Of a stretch of 64,000 nt of DNA, positions 51,201 to 60,292 are shown in pieces (position 1 is the first letter of the stretch; every line of letters starts with the position of its first letter). The stretch is from Paenibacillus sp. FSL H3-0469. GTDB lineage: Bacteria; Bacillota; Bacilli; Paenibacillales; Paenibacillaceae. The position numbers were made by a program, and so were the translations under genes. Where the stretch lies: NCBI RefSeq assembly GCF_038051945.1, contig NZ_CP150302.1, forward strand, positions 6,696,001 through 6,760,000. Reading direction: 5' to 3'. The notes below the pieces were generated by a model. It ran no database searches, was not told the origin of the DNA, and saw only the letters and a program-made list of their open reading frames with translations.

Positions 51201-54200
51201 AAACGGACAGCGTCGGCGTGTTCTCCGATGAATTCCGCAACGAGCTGAAATCGGGCTTCGGCTCGGAAGGAGAGCCGCGCTTCATTACCGGCGGTGCGCG
51301 TGATCTGAATACGATCCTAAATAATATCAAGGCCCAGCCATCCAATGTTCCGGCGGATGATCCGGGCGATATGGTGCCTTATATCGAGGCGCATGACAAT
51401 CTGACACTGCATGATGTGATTGCCTTAACGCTCCGTAAGAATCCGCAAATTGCGGAGAATGAGCTGGAAATCCAGAAGCGGATCAGGCTTGGCAATCTGC
51501 TGCTGCTGACTTCACAAGGAACAGCCTTTCTTCATGCAGGACAGGAATACGGGCGCACGAAGCAGTGGATGGCGGCAGGCGTTCCCGAGCAGAAATATAC
51601 TGAGGTCCGGGATGCCGGGGACCAGTCGGTCAGTTATTTCATCCACGATTCCTACGATTCGTCTGATAGCGTGAATAAGTTCGACTGGGCTGCAGCAACG
51701 GATGCAGTGAAGCATCCGGTACAGAATGAGACCAGAGCCTATACGGCCGGACTGATCCAGCTCAGGAAATCGACCAATGCCTTCCGGCTTGGCGATATAG
51801 GGCTGGTGAATGCCAATGTCAAGCTGATCCAGGCTCCGGAAATGAAGGCGCAGGATCTGGTCATCGGCTACTCCAGCAAGGCTACGGATGGAACAGGCAT
51901 CTATTATGTCCTCATGAACGGCGATAGCAAGGCGAGAACGCTGACTTTGCCGGAGGATCTGTCCGGGGCAGAAGTGCTTGCCGACAGCGATCAGGCCGGA
52001 ACACAAGCGATTGCTCCGGCGGAGCAGAGCGGCTTCCGCGTGAACGCTGAAACGATTACGATCGACCCGCTTACCTCGGTGATCCTGCGCAAGGAGGCAC
52101 CGGCAGCGGTGTTAACCAAGCTGGCAGCCGACAAGTCTGCCTATACACTGCAGGCGGGCGGCACACATCAGGCCAAGGTGACTGCCACCTACGATGACGG
52201 AGCCTCAAGCACCGTTACCGCCAAGGCGCAGTATGTATCGGATAAGCCGGAGATTGTCACTGTTACGAGCAAAGGTCTGATCAAGGGATTGAAGGCAGGC
52301 TCGGCTACCCTAACGATTACGTATGGCGGCTTGTCCGTTCAAGTCGCGGTTGAAGTCACCGCTCCTCCGGCGGACAGCAAGCGGTATGTGCAGTTCACCT
52401 ACACTCGTCCTGACAAGGACTACAAGGATTGGAGTGTATGGCTGTGGTATACCGGAGCCACTGACGGCGAGGTTAAGCTGCCGGAGCCTGAAGAAGGTTC
52501 CGCAAGCTCCAGCGTGCTAATCGAGGTGGGCAAGGAGGCCACCCGGGTAGGCTTCGTGCTGATCAAAGGCCTGGACTGGGCAGACAATAAACAGGATATA
52601 GCGGAGGACCGCTATATTGAGCTGGCGCCGGGCGAGCTTTTCACCAAAGTCTATGTCACCAGCATGGTTCAGGAGCTTAACGTGATGCCGGCTATCCGTG
52701 GTCCGCTCCTGCAAGGAGAAGCTGTAACGTTCCTCTACCGGGATGACGAGCTGTTCCGCAGCGGGGATATGTCGGCCATTACGGAAATGAAGGTGAAGGT
52801 GAACGGAACCGAATATCCGATGACGTATGATCCGGCCAAGGAGTGGTTCAGCTACCGGCTGGAAGGACTTCAGGAGGGTACTTATAAATATAGCTTCCTG
52901 GTTACTAAGGATGGTGTGACCCGCGAGCTGACGGACCCGCACAATACGGTGGACGGCGAATCGGTGATCCGCTACCACAAGCCGGAGGTGCAGATTACAG
53001 CAGAAGTCAGCCCGCCTGCGGTGAATTTCAATGAGAACGCTGTGATTACGGTAAAAGCAGCCTCTGCGGAGGAAGTGTCCTACACGGATGCTTATCTCGA
53101 TCTTACTGAACTGGGCGGACCTGCCAAGGTCAAGCTCGATACCGGGCTGATGCAGCAGACCGTGTCGGTGAAGCAGGATGTAACGGCCGGACTTAAGGAG
53201 ATTCCCGTGGTCCTGGTGGACCAGTACGGCAATGTGCACCGGCAGACGGCTGAGATAGAAGTTAAGGCCAGAACGTATAGCGGCGCGAAAGCGGATTTTG
53301 ACTGGGATGAGGCACGGATCTACTTCGCACTGACTGACCGCTTCAAGGACGGCGACCCTGATAACAATGAGAATGTGGACACAACCCATCCTGAAGCGTA
53401 TCACGGCGGCGATTTCAGAGGGATGATCGATAATCTCGATTACCTGAAGGAGCTGGGCATCAACACACTCTGGATTACACCGGTTGTCGATAATATCGAT
53501 TTCAACCAAGGGGTAAGCTTCGGCGGCAAGCAGTATGCCTACCACGGGTATTGGGCGAAGGATTTCACCAAGCTTGATGAGCATCTGGGTGATATGGATA
53601 CCTTCAAGGAGCTGATTGACAAGGCGCATGACCGTGGCATCAAAATCATGGTCGATGTCGTGCTGAATCATACCGGCTACGGGCTGAAGGAGAGCGACGA
53701 ACAGTCTGGAGTGACGGCAGAGGACAAGGCGCGCTTTGCAGGTATGCTACGTACAGACGGAGTACAGGCAGACAAGGATGTCATCCGGGGCGAACTGAGC
53801 GGGCTCCCGGACTTCCGCACCGAAGATCCTGCAGTCCGCGAGAAGCTGATCGCCTGGCAGACCGGTTGGCTGGATAATGCACGTACAGAGCGCGGAGATA
53901 CGATTGACTATTTCCGGGTAGATACGGTTAAGCATGTGGAGGATACGACCTGGAAAGCGTTCAAAAACGCGCTGACCACGATTGATCCAAGCTTCAAGCT
54001 GGTGGGCGAATACTTCGGCGGAACCGCCGATAATGACGGGGGGACGCTGCAGAGCGGCCAGATGGACGGGCTGCTGGACTTCGGCTTCAAGGAGCAGGCG
54101 AAGCGGTTCGCCGGCGGGTCCATTACCGCTGTCGATGCCTATCTCCAGGAGCGTGAAGCGAAGATCAGCAACACCCGCATGATGGCGCAGTTCCTGAGCA

Positions 54201-55981
54201 GCCATGATGAAGACGGCTTCCTGTCCGAATACGTGGACGGGGACAAAGGCAAGCTCAAGGTTGCCGCCGCCCTGCAGATTACAGCCAAAGGCCAGCCAGT
54301 TGTCTATTACGGCGAAGAACTGGGCCGCTCAGGCAAGAATGCGGGCAATATGGCTGAGGGAGAGTTCAGCAGGAACCGCGGGGATATGCCGTGGGATCAG
54401 CTTGCCGCTGAGCAGGGGCTTCGCGATCACTACAAGAAGCTGTTGAATATCCGTGCGAATTATTCTGAAGTGTATGCCAGAGGAACCCGCAGCTGGCTGG
54501 CAGGTAATGATGAGTCCGGGTATTTAGCCTTCAACAAGCAGTATGGCAAAACGAATATTGTGACGGTTATCAACAGCAAGGCGGAAGGTCTGAACGTGGA
54601 GATTCCTGTTCCGTATGCCCCTCTGTCAGCAGTGAAGGATGAATATAGCGGCAAGGAGTATACGGTATCTGCTGCCGGGAAGGTTAGCATTGATCTGCCG
54701 GGCAGAGATGCTGGCGGTACGGTCATTCTGTCGGCGAAATCCGAGGTGGTGGTGCCGACGCCAACGCCAACGCCAACACCGGCGCCAACAGCAACAGCAA
54801 CGCCAGCACCGGTGGTAGACTCCGGGAGTACTCCGGTGACAACACCTTCGCCTAGCGCTGCTGCGGTTCCGGGAGATACCCAGGAGATCAGTGAAGCGCA
54901 GCTCAGTGCAGCCAAGGACGGCCGATTGGAGCTGCGTCTGGAAGCGGGCAAGACAGCGGTACTGCTCCCGCTCGGGGCAGCCAGTTTACTGGGCAAGAAT
55001 GAGCTGGTCATACGCTCGGAGGAGATGTCTGTTACGCTCCCGAGTGCAGTACTGGCCGATGCTGGTAACAGGGTTCAAGGAGCGGATGCAGCAGGATCGC
55101 GGATTCTGCTGGAGCTTCGTCCGCTGAGTCCGGATGCGGTACAGGAGGAGGTCCGCAGGCTCAGTACAGAGAACAGATTAGCAAGTGCGGAATCTGGAAT
55201 CTTCGAGCTAAAGCTGCAATTGATCAAGCAGGACGGCACGCGCCTGCCTGTTAGCTTATTCAAGCAGCCTGTAACCTTAACGCTGAAGCTTACAGGCCAG
55301 CCGGTGAAGGATTGGACAGGTGTATTTAGTCTGGAGGATGGCGGTGCGCTTCGGTACATGGGGGGAGCAGTCCAGACGGACGGTTCCTACACGGCGGCAG
55401 TTACACAATCCGGCAGGTACGCAGTGCTTGAGGTGCATACCTTATTCAAGGATGTACCGGTCACCCACTGGGCTTCTGCTGCAATTACATCGCTTGCTGC
55501 GAAGCAAGTCGTTACCGGAGTGAACGCTGAGGCCTTTGAACCGGCCCGGAAGGTGACACGTGCGGAGTTTACGGCACTGCTGATGCGGGCCTTGGGACAG
55601 TCCGGTCAAGGGCAGACAACGTTCGAGGATGTCCGTCCGGGTGCGTGGTACGCCTCTTATGTAGAGGCAGCTGCAAGCTTGGGCATCGTCAGTGGACGCA
55701 GCCGCAGCTCCTTTGCGCCGGATGCGGCCATAAGCCGTGAGGAGATGGCTGTGATGGCTGTCCGTGCCCTGGAGTTCAAGCAGGGAGAGAAGCTGGCAAT
55801 GGCTGCGCCACCGGCCGGGTATGCAGATGCTTCCGGCATTCGTGAATGGGCGAAGGCTTATGTCAATGCCGCTACAGCCTTGAAGCTTGTAGAGGGCAGA
55901 GAGCAGCGGCAGTTCATTCCGCAGGGGCTGCTGACGCGTGCAGAGAGCGCGCAGGTGATCTATAACCTGCTTCGCCAGTAA
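48293..55981 (+). CDS. S-layer-anchored amylopullulanase with two GH13 catalytic domains
   Basis: 2,562 residues from the ATG at 48293 after GGGGGGATTAACGGAT. Signal peptide 1-35; two X25-like modules (36-245); two CBM41-like starch-binding modules (259-480); CBM48-like (579-700); pullulanase GH13 (715-1190) with the YNWGYDP motif, nucleophile Asp915 in MRWDMMGD, acid/base Glu944 in FIGEGW and Asp1035 in EAHDNLTLHD. Then a Big2 domain (1272-1360), a third CBM41-like module (1363-1460) and beta domains. A second GH13 domain (1670-2140) is alpha-amylase-like: Asp1877 in YFRVDTVKH, Glu1906 in LVGEYFGG, Asp1972 in SSHDEDGF. A PT-rich linker and three SLH domains (2383-2562) anchor it to the wall. 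It would cut both alpha-1,6 and alpha-1,4 bonds of starch outside the cell. Confidence 0.95.
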   Translation: MRFAVRAKKMFTVLMVLALICSGLGIGPARVSAAAVKAVLVGDLQTKFAGLDPAETKDWNETSTVTEMTYKGAGLYIFSGTLPKGTYEYKVALNDSWSENYGYSSYTNPNGEDAGGNIRISLTEETRVTFYYNDLTKAIADSTYYSPVAPERLPRVIGSVQTALGDPAETSPADAGTLLHDADLDGVYEQTALLPAGDFTYQVYLPGAEPSAGTAYPEPAQELKLPAKLPVTFQYRVADHSVSALYTAPAGEGEVQPVPAGHLRVHYYRADGNYADLGLWTWGDVASPSADWPKGAVPFPAGQTDAYGAYVDLLVKDGAKSVSFLVVNRISGVKEMENGDKTFLIGTPQTNEAWIKEGSNLATPYEPVSLPENTVRIHYSRADNNQSQYGLWLWDDVASPSEGWPKGATPFAPEHKDAYGAYVDIPLKENAKTISFIVMKPVSGDKDGPAGNENKSFTLLDRYNQLWVKENDPNVYTSPFGETPIGLLSAEVLSAGKLVLGFTMTDGLDPAALKAAITVKDAEGTAIPVTAVTITGGGTLEVATGAFDLGKIPLRVTYAGTTVSASTGWRMLDEMYNYTGDDLGATYHQDDHSATLKLWAPKASSVTAVVYDAADADRTVGRVELTLGEKGVWSARLRAADLAGAPGAGDVRGFYYQYEVTNDAVTRQVLDPYAKSMAVFTVNTAGEAGAGGDTVGKAAIVDLTTTNPPDFKAADIAGYEEREDAVIYEAHIRDFTSDPAIQSSLGGERWGSYAAFAKKLDYIKSLGVTHIQLLPVMAWYYGDETRMDEREPDYSAQGNEYNWGYDPHSYFSPDGAYSQHPADPEVRIRELKGLIDAVHEAGMGVILDVVYTHMAKKELLNDIVPGYYAFQDAHGNFIGGFGNNLATSHKMAEKLMVDSVKYWFEEYKIDGMRWDMMGDATADAVQAAYDAAAAINPKALFIGEGWITFGGDAGEPDLKGKGADQKWMDKTDSVGVFSDEFRNELKSGFGSEGEPRFITGGARDLNTILNNIKAQPSNVPADDPGDMVPYIEAHDNLTLHDVIALTLRKNPQIAENELEIQKRIRLGNLLLLTSQGTAFLHAGQEYGRTKQWMAAGVPEQKYTEVRDAGDQSVSYFIHDSYDSSDSVNKFDWAAATDAVKHPVQNETRAYTAGLIQLRKSTNAFRLGDIGLVNANVKLIQAPEMKAQDLVIGYSSKATDGTGIYYVLMNGDSKARTLTLPEDLSGAEVLADSDQAGTQAIAPAEQSGFRVNAETITIDPLTSVILRKEAPAAVLTKLAADKSAYTLQAGGTHQAKVTATYDDGASSTVTAKAQYVSDKPEIVTVTSKGLIKGLKAGSATLTITYGGLSVQVAVEVTAPPADSKRYVQFTYTRPDKDYKDWSVWLWYTGATDGEVKLPEPEEGSASSSVLIEVGKEATRVGFVLIKGLDWADNKQDIAEDRYIELAPGELFTKVYVTSMVQELNVMPAIRGPLLQGEAVTFLYRDDELFRSGDMSAITEMKVKVNGTEYPMTYDPAKEWFSYRLEGLQEGTYKYSFLVTKDGVTRELTDPHNTVDGESVIRYHKPEVQITAEVSPPAVNFNENAVITVKAASAEEVSYTDAYLDLTELGGPAKVKLDTGLMQQTVSVKQDVTAGLKEIPVVLVDQYGNVHRQTAEIEVKARTYSGAKADFDWDEARIYFALTDRFKDGDPDNNENVDTTHPEAYHGGDFRGMIDNLDYLKELGINTLWITPVVDNIDFNQGVSFGGKQYAYHGYWAKDFTKLDEHLGDMDTFKELIDKAHDRGIKIMVDVVLNHTGYGLKESDEQSGVTAEDKARFAGMLRTDGVQADKDVIRGELSGLPDFRTEDPAVREKLIAWQTGWLDNARTERGDTIDYFRVDTVKHVEDTTWKAFKNALTTIDPSFKLVGEYFGGTADNDGGTLQSGQMDGLLDFGFKEQAKRFAGGSITAVDAYLQEREAKISNTRMMAQFLSSHDEDGFLSEYVDGDKGKLKVAAALQITAKGQPVVYYGEELGRSGKNAGNMAEGEFSRNRGDMPWDQLAAEQGLRDHYKKLLNIRANYSEVYARGTRSWLAGNDESGYLAFNKQYGKTNIVTVINSKAEGLNVEIPVPYAPLSAVKDEYSGKEYTVSAAGKVSIDLPGRDAGGTVILSAKSEVVVPTPTPTPTPAPTATATPAPVVDSGSTPVTTPSPSAAAVPGDTQEISEAQLSAAKDGRLELRLEAGKTAVLLPLGAASLLGKNELVIRSEEMSVTLPSAVLADAGNRVQGADAAGSRILLELRPLSPDAVQEEVRRLSTENRLASAESGIFELKLQLIKQDGTRLPVSLFKQPVTLTLKLTGQPVKDWTGVFSLEDGGALRYMGGAVQTDGSYTAAVTQSGRYAVLEVHTLFKDVPVTHWASAAITSLAAKQVVTGVNAEAFEPARKVTRAEFTALLMRALGQSGQGQTTFEDVRPGAWYASYVEAAASLGIVSGRSRSSFAPDAAISREEMAVMAVRALEFKQGEKLAMAAPPAGYADASGIREWAKAYVNAATALKLVEGREQRQFIPQGLLTRAESAQVIYNLLRQ

Positions 55982-56307
55982 GCCTGTATAAGTCGGATTC
56001 ATAACGAAACAGGGTATTCCGCCAGCCTGACGGCTTCTGCGGAATACCCTGTTTGTGTTGCCGGTAATTGCCGGTGTATGGTGTATTCGGTAGAAATAAA
56101 CCTCCAGCTGGTTAGCTTTCATCTTCCGCCAAATGCATTTTATCGGCCTGGATTGTGTTTGGAGCATACGTTGACTAACCAATTGCATTTCGTACACTAG
56201 AAACCTCCGAATTGGCCGTTAAATCGGACGCTATTGTAGTTCGTACATTTGCCCTCGTTCAAGCGTATACAGCAGATCCAATCCATAAATTTATACCTGA
56301 CAATACC
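55982..56307. other. Gap between convergent amylopullulanase and CBM34-GH13 genes
   Basis: Starts with a strong terminator (listed). The rest, 56090-56290, is non-coding and contains CCAATTGCATTTCGTACACTAG and later GAATTGG in inverted orientation. The segment TTGCATTTCGT also appears, inverted, at the insertion point of IS copy 1, so this may be an interspersed repeat. Confidence 0.5.
56007..56054. terminator. Terminator after the amylopullulanase gene
   Basis: Perfect 16-bp stem AAACAGGGTATTCCGC with GCGGAATACCCTGTTT, loop of 16 bases, then GTGTTG. It could also terminate the convergent minus-strand gene. Confidence 0.85.
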
Positions 56308-58056
56308 TTAGGACATCTGGGCCTGAAGTACAGCGAAGCCGTATGCCGGCAGCCGCAGTGACAGCTTGCCTCGTTCGGCGCGGAGCGCTTCGCCGGTCCA
56401 GAGATTCTCCCAATTGCGTTCCTGAACATCCAGCCGGAAGGTCTGCACCGTCTCCTCCGTATTGATCAGCACGATGATCAGATCATCGTCCAGACTGCGC
56501 TCGTAGGCCAGCTTACTGCCCCCGGCTCCGGCTTCAAGGAAGGTGAAACGTCCGGTACGCAGCGCCGGGTGGCTGCCGCGGATCTCAATCAGCTTACGGT
56601 AAAAGTTGAACAAATCGCGGTCCTGCTTCTCCGGGTCCCACTCCATGCATTTCCGGCAATCCGGGTCTCCCCCGCCATCCATTCCGATCTCGTCCCCGTA
56701 GTAAATGCAGGGCGTGCCCATGAAGGTGAACTGGAACAGCGCAGCCAGCTTCATGACATTCTTATCACCCTCTGCCACAGTCAGTAGCCGCGCAGTATCA
56801 TGGCTGTCGAGCAGATTGAAGGCAACCTCGCTGGCCTGGAGCGGGTAACGGGACAGCTGTCTGCCGATCGAATGGGCGAAGCCTTCCGCATCCAGCGTTC
56901 CGTAGACGAAGAAGTCAAGCACCGCATCCGTGAACGGGTAGTTCATGACGGCATCGAATTTGTCGCCTTCCAGCCAAGGAGCTGATTCATGCCAGATCTC
57001 GCCCAGAATGTAAGCCTCGGGGTTGGCACGCTTCACCACTTTGCGGAAATCACGCCAGAATTCGTGATCCACCTCGTTGGCCACATCCAGACGCCAGCCG
57101 TCGATGCCGACCTCCTTAATCCAATACTCTGCGACCTTCAGCAAATATTCCTTCACCTCAGGATGCTCTGTGTTCAGCTTCGGCATCAGCGGCTCGAAGG
57201 CGAAGGCATCGTAGGTCGGAATATTGTTCACGACCTGGAGCGGATATTCCCGGATATGGAACCAGTTCTTATACTCCGAATCCTCACCCTTCTCCAGCAC
57301 ATCCACGAACGGGGCGAAGGTACGGCCCGCATGGTTGAAGACCGCGTCCAGCAGCACGCGGATGCCGCGCTCATGACAAGCATCGACCAATCTTTTCAGC
57401 GTGTCTACATCACCGAAATGCGGATCGACCTGCATATAGTCCTCCGTGTCATATTTGTGATTGGTGGTGGCAGTGAAGACAGGTGTGAAATAAATGCCCG
57501 TAATGCCCAGCTCCGTCAGATGGTCGAGATGATCAATGACGCCCTCCAGATCTCCGCCGAAGAAATTATCCGGCCGGGGGGTTCCGCCCCAAGGCTCCAC
57601 ATTAGCAGGGCTTATGCCGGGATTGCCGTTCGCGAACCGTTCCGGGAAAATCTGATAAAACACCGCATCCTTGACCCAGGCCGGAGGCGTGAAGACATCA
57701 CCGCGGCTTATGTAGGGGAATTCAAACAGCCGGTTGGGATTCGCGGGACGCTCCTTTTGGAAATCACTCTCTGTCATCCAGATCCGGTCCTGGCCCTGCT
57801 GCAGCAGGAAGCCGTATTTCAGCCTGCGGTAGAGCGGCACCGATTCGCATTCCCAGTAATCGAACATCGCATCGGAAGTGAACAGGGTCATCGGAATCAA
57901 TTCCTTAGTGGTGTCCCAGGCATATTTATCACCCGCCCAGGCGAAAACCTCCGTCAGATCCCCCTTCTTGGCCCGCAGCCGCAGGTGGATGGTGTTGTGA
58001 TCATAGGCATACGACCAGTTCAGACGGGGACGATGATACACGGCTTCTAATAACAT
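56308..58056 (-). CDS. CBM34-GH13 cyclomaltodextrinase/neopullulanase-type enzyme
   Basis: 582 residues, no signal peptide. The N-terminal 120 residues are the CBM34 domain that lets these enzymes dimerise (HRPRLNWSYAYDHNTIHLRLRAKKGD). The GH13 barrel has VFYQIFPERFANG and GGDLEGVIDHLDHLTELG, nucleophile Asp324 in GWRLDVANE, acid/base Glu353 in ILGEIWHE and Asp420 in LLDSHDTARL. The MPKLNTEHPEVKEYL segment and VANE motif are typical of GH13 subfamily 20. It hydrolyses cyclodextrins, pullulan or maltodextrins inside the cell, supplying maltose to the phosphorylase. Confidence 0.93.
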   Translation of the reverse strand: MLLEAVYHRPRLNWSYAYDHNTIHLRLRAKKGDLTEVFAWAGDKYAWDTTKELIPMTLFTSDAMFDYWECESVPLYRRLKYGFLLQQGQDRIWMTESDFQKERPANPNRLFEFPYISRGDVFTPPAWVKDAVFYQIFPERFANGNPGISPANVEPWGGTPRPDNFFGGDLEGVIDHLDHLTELGITGIYFTPVFTATTNHKYDTEDYMQVDPHFGDVDTLKRLVDACHERGIRVLLDAVFNHAGRTFAPFVDVLEKGEDSEYKNWFHIREYPLQVVNNIPTYDAFAFEPLMPKLNTEHPEVKEYLLKVAEYWIKEVGIDGWRLDVANEVDHEFWRDFRKVVKRANPEAYILGEIWHESAPWLEGDKFDAVMNYPFTDAVLDFFVYGTLDAEGFAHSIGRQLSRYPLQASEVAFNLLDSHDTARLLTVAEGDKNVMKLAALFQFTFMGTPCIYYGDEIGMDGGGDPDCRKCMEWDPEKQDRDLFNFYRKLIEIRGSHPALRTGRFTFLEAGAGGSKLAYERSLDDDLIIVLINTEETVQTFRLDVQERNWENLWTGEALRAERGKLSLRLPAYGFAVLQAQMS

Positions 58057-58168
58057 AATAATTCCTCCTAGATTTAGTTTGGCTATATAGATTGAACTTA
58101 GATGTTTAAGGTTAAGGGAAAAGTGGCGGAGGGGAATTTTGGAACTGGAGGAGCGGTAGCGCCCGCCT

Positions 58169-58224
58169 TTGTATTTGGATTTCTACCGCGTAGAGCGGTT
58201 TCTAATCAGGAAATCTAAATACAA
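58169..58224. repeat. Intergenic palindromic element
   Basis: Arms TTGTATTTGGATTTC and GAAATCTAAATACAA (one mismatch), with an inner ACCGC/GCGGT stem. It is flanked by GGAGCGGTAGCGCCC-type sequence. Likely a small non-coding repeat element; no transcript terminator context fits it. Confidence 0.65.
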
Positions 58225-58691
58225 CAGCGGCTGGAAGTCCAAAACTTCTCTGGAGTCACGGCTAATCCCAAAACATAAAAACCAGTTATTCAATTTATAT
58301 AGATTACGCACCCGATTCTGCACATGGCAAAGAGGCACAACCGCCGGTTAGATTACGCCGAGGTTGTACCCGATAAGGAACAGTGCCTTTAGATTGGTGA
58401 AGAATGGGGTGTTTCATGATGGTTTGGATTATAGCACGGAACAAAATGAGGTTCAAGAGGTTTGTACAAACAGTTGCACAAAGAATAAACAACGGGAAAC
58501 CGATTTCCAAAGTCTGTAAATTGATAATATTTAGCAAATATACAACAAAATCCGTCTAAATACGACAAAAAATGCAGAAATAAATTTTGAAATTGAAGTA
58601 TAGCGAAGTTATTTAAAGGAATCATGCGATAAAGAGAGTAAAGTTAAAGATATGCATTTTAAATGGCTTAATTTCATTGATTTAACTATGT

Positions 58692-58703
58692 GCAAACGTT
58701 TTT
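58692..58703. promoter_or_regulatory. LacI-type operator at the transporter promoter
   Basis: GCAAACGTTTTT shares GCAAACGTTT with the perfect palindrome at 48098. It overlaps the -35 of the promoter at 58701-58730, where repressor binding would block initiation. Confidence 0.6.
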
Positions 58704-58730
58704 ACAACTGCAAGCCTGCTGATGTATTAT
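58701..58730 (+). promoter_or_regulatory. Promoter of the maltodextrin transporter operon
   Basis: TTTACA, 18 bases, TATTAT: good matches to SigA consensus. It gives a leader of about 175 bases before the binding-protein start. Confidence 0.65.
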
Positions 58731-58820
58731 GAATTCAGGAATGAAGCGCTTTCTAAACCGGGTATAACGTATTCGGAAGAGGCAATGGGAGAAAGCAGAA
58801 TTTTTTTTGAATTCTCTGAA

Positions 58821-58832
58821 ATCGTTTGCGCA
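58821..58832. promoter_or_regulatory. Second LacI-type operator in the transporter leader
   Basis: ATCGTTTGCGCA carries the CGTTTGCGCA arm seen at 48104-48112. Located about 85 bases downstream of the promoter, similar to the two-site layout at the amylopullulanase gene. Confidence 0.45.
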
Positions 58833-58914
58833 AATTGGGGAGCATCATCGTCAAGTCAAAAGAAGCATCATCGTCAAATCAAGTGATATACACACACAGG
58901 AGGGGTTAAAAGGA

Positions 58915-60249
58915 ATGGATCTCAAAAAACTTATGGTTCTCACCGCAGCGTGCTCCATGGCAATCTCAATTACGGCGTGCGGCTCCAACAACAATACCGG
59001 GGGAAATGCAGCGGCAACTAATGCGCCTGCGGAAAGTGCGGCAGCTACAGATAATGCAGGGGCTGGCAGCGACAACGCTCCGGCAGCGGGTGAGATCGTC
59101 CCTGAAGAAGGCGCTTCCCTAGTGATCTGGGAGAGTAAGGAAGAAAGACAGTTCGCCGAAGAAATCGCGAAGCAGTTCACTGCCAAGTATAACGTACCTA
59201 TCAAAATCGAAGAGGTTGCCCCGCCGGATCAAGTCGGCAAGCTTACCCAGGATGGTCCTTCCGGTCTGGCTGCGGACGTCATCGTCATTCCTCATGATAA
59301 TCTCGGCAAGGCGGCCAGCGCGAGCCTGCTGCTTCCAAACGATATTTTTGCAGAACAGACCAAGGCGGAGAATACGGAGGCTTCCATCGTAGGTTCTTCC
59401 TATGACGGCGAACTGTACGGCTATCCTAGAGCGGCAGAGACCTATGCGCTGTTCTATAACAAGTCTCTGGTCAAAGAAGCTCCGAAATCCTTCGATGACG
59501 TTATTGCCTTCAGCAAAACGTTCACCGATAAAGCCAAAAACCGGTACGGCATTATGTGGGAAGTCGGCAATATGTACTTTAACTATCCGTTCATCGCCAC
59601 AACCGGCGGCTACCTGTTCGGCAAAGACGGTACCGACAAGGACGACATCGGCCTCAACAATGAAGGTGCGATCAAAGGTCTGACTGAATTTGCGAAGCTG
59701 AAGGAAGTCCTGCCTATCAAGAGCGGTGACATCAACCCGGACATTAAGCGCAGTCTGTTCAACAGCGGGGATGTAGCTATGGATATAACAGGACCTTGGG
59801 AGCTTGCCGGATATAAAGAAGCGCTGGGCGACAACCTGGGAATTGCTCCGGTTCCTACCATTGACGGCAAAACTGCCATTACCTTCTCCGGGATCAAAAT
59901 CTTTACCGTCAACGCCTACACGCAATATCCGAATGCGGCTAAGCTCTATGCCCACTTTGCTTCCGGCAAAGATTCGCAGCTGACGCTTAACAAGCTGATC
60001 GGTTCCGTACCAACGAACAATGAAGCTTTGAAGGACCCGCAGATTACGGGTGATCCGTTCGTATCCGCTTTTGCCGAACAAGCGAAGAACTCCCAGCCGA
60101 TGCCTTCGATTCCTGAAATGGGGAACGTATGGAGCCCGGTGAATGCAGCACTTCCGGCCATCTGGGATAACAATACCGATCCGAAGGCAGCCATGGACAA
60201 AGCTGTAGAGCAAATTAAGGACTTGAACAACGGGGCTTCAGCCCAATAA
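58915..60249 (+). CDS. Maltose/maltodextrin-binding lipoprotein
   Basis: 444 residues from the ATG at 58915, after CAGGAGGGG; the frame extends upstream to 58807 but without a ribosome site. Lipoprotein signal MDLKKLMVLTAACSMAISITAC with Cys22, then a Gly/Asn/Ala-rich spacer. The binding-protein fold matches MalE/MdxE: LVIWESKEERQFAEEIAKQF at the N-terminus, DVIVIPHDNLGKAA, YGYPRAAETYALFYNKSLV, a central WEVGNMYFNYPFIATTGGYLFG, AMDITGPWELAGYK and ASGKDSQLTLNK. It captures maltodextrins outside the membrane. First gene of a three-gene operon with two permeases. Confidence 0.93.
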   Translation: MDLKKLMVLTAACSMAISITACGSNNNTGGNAAATNAPAESAAATDNAGAGSDNAPAAGEIVPEEGASLVIWESKEERQFAEEIAKQFTAKYNVPIKIEEVAPPDQVGKLTQDGPSGLAADVIVIPHDNLGKAASASLLLPNDIFAEQTKAENTEASIVGSSYDGELYGYPRAAETYALFYNKSLVKEAPKSFDDVIAFSKTFTDKAKNRYGIMWEVGNMYFNYPFIATTGGYLFGKDGTDKDDIGLNNEGAIKGLTEFAKLKEVLPIKSGDINPDIKRSLFNSGDVAMDITGPWELAGYKEALGDNLGIAPVPTIDGKTAITFSGIKIFTVNAYTQYPNAAKLYAHFASGKDSQLTLNKLIGSVPTNNEALKDPQITGDPFVSAFAEQAKNSQPMPSIPEMGNVWSPVNAALPAIWDNNTDPKAAMDKAVEQIKDLNNGASAQ

Positions 60250-60292
60250 CTACTAAACTACACAACCATCAGCTTACCGTGGAATTAGAGTT

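Larger units (their letters stand above)
58057..58914. other. Long control region upstream of the maltodextrin transporter
   Basis: About 860 bases between divergent genes. It holds an intergenic palindrome (58169-58224), a promoter with an overlapping LacI-type operator (58692-58730), a cre-like ATGAAGCGCTTTCT at 58741, a second operator (58821-58832) and a direct repeat in the leader (58841-58881). The middle, 58330-58680, is AT-rich with no recognisable gene. An in-frame ATG at 58807 in the leader lacks a ribosome site and is not the true start. Confidence 0.65.

Noticed and set aside
56989..58050. 353-codon plus-strand frame opposite the CBM34-GH13 gene
   Set aside because: Antisense shadow; the minus strand has all catalytic residues and a start with conserved CBM34.
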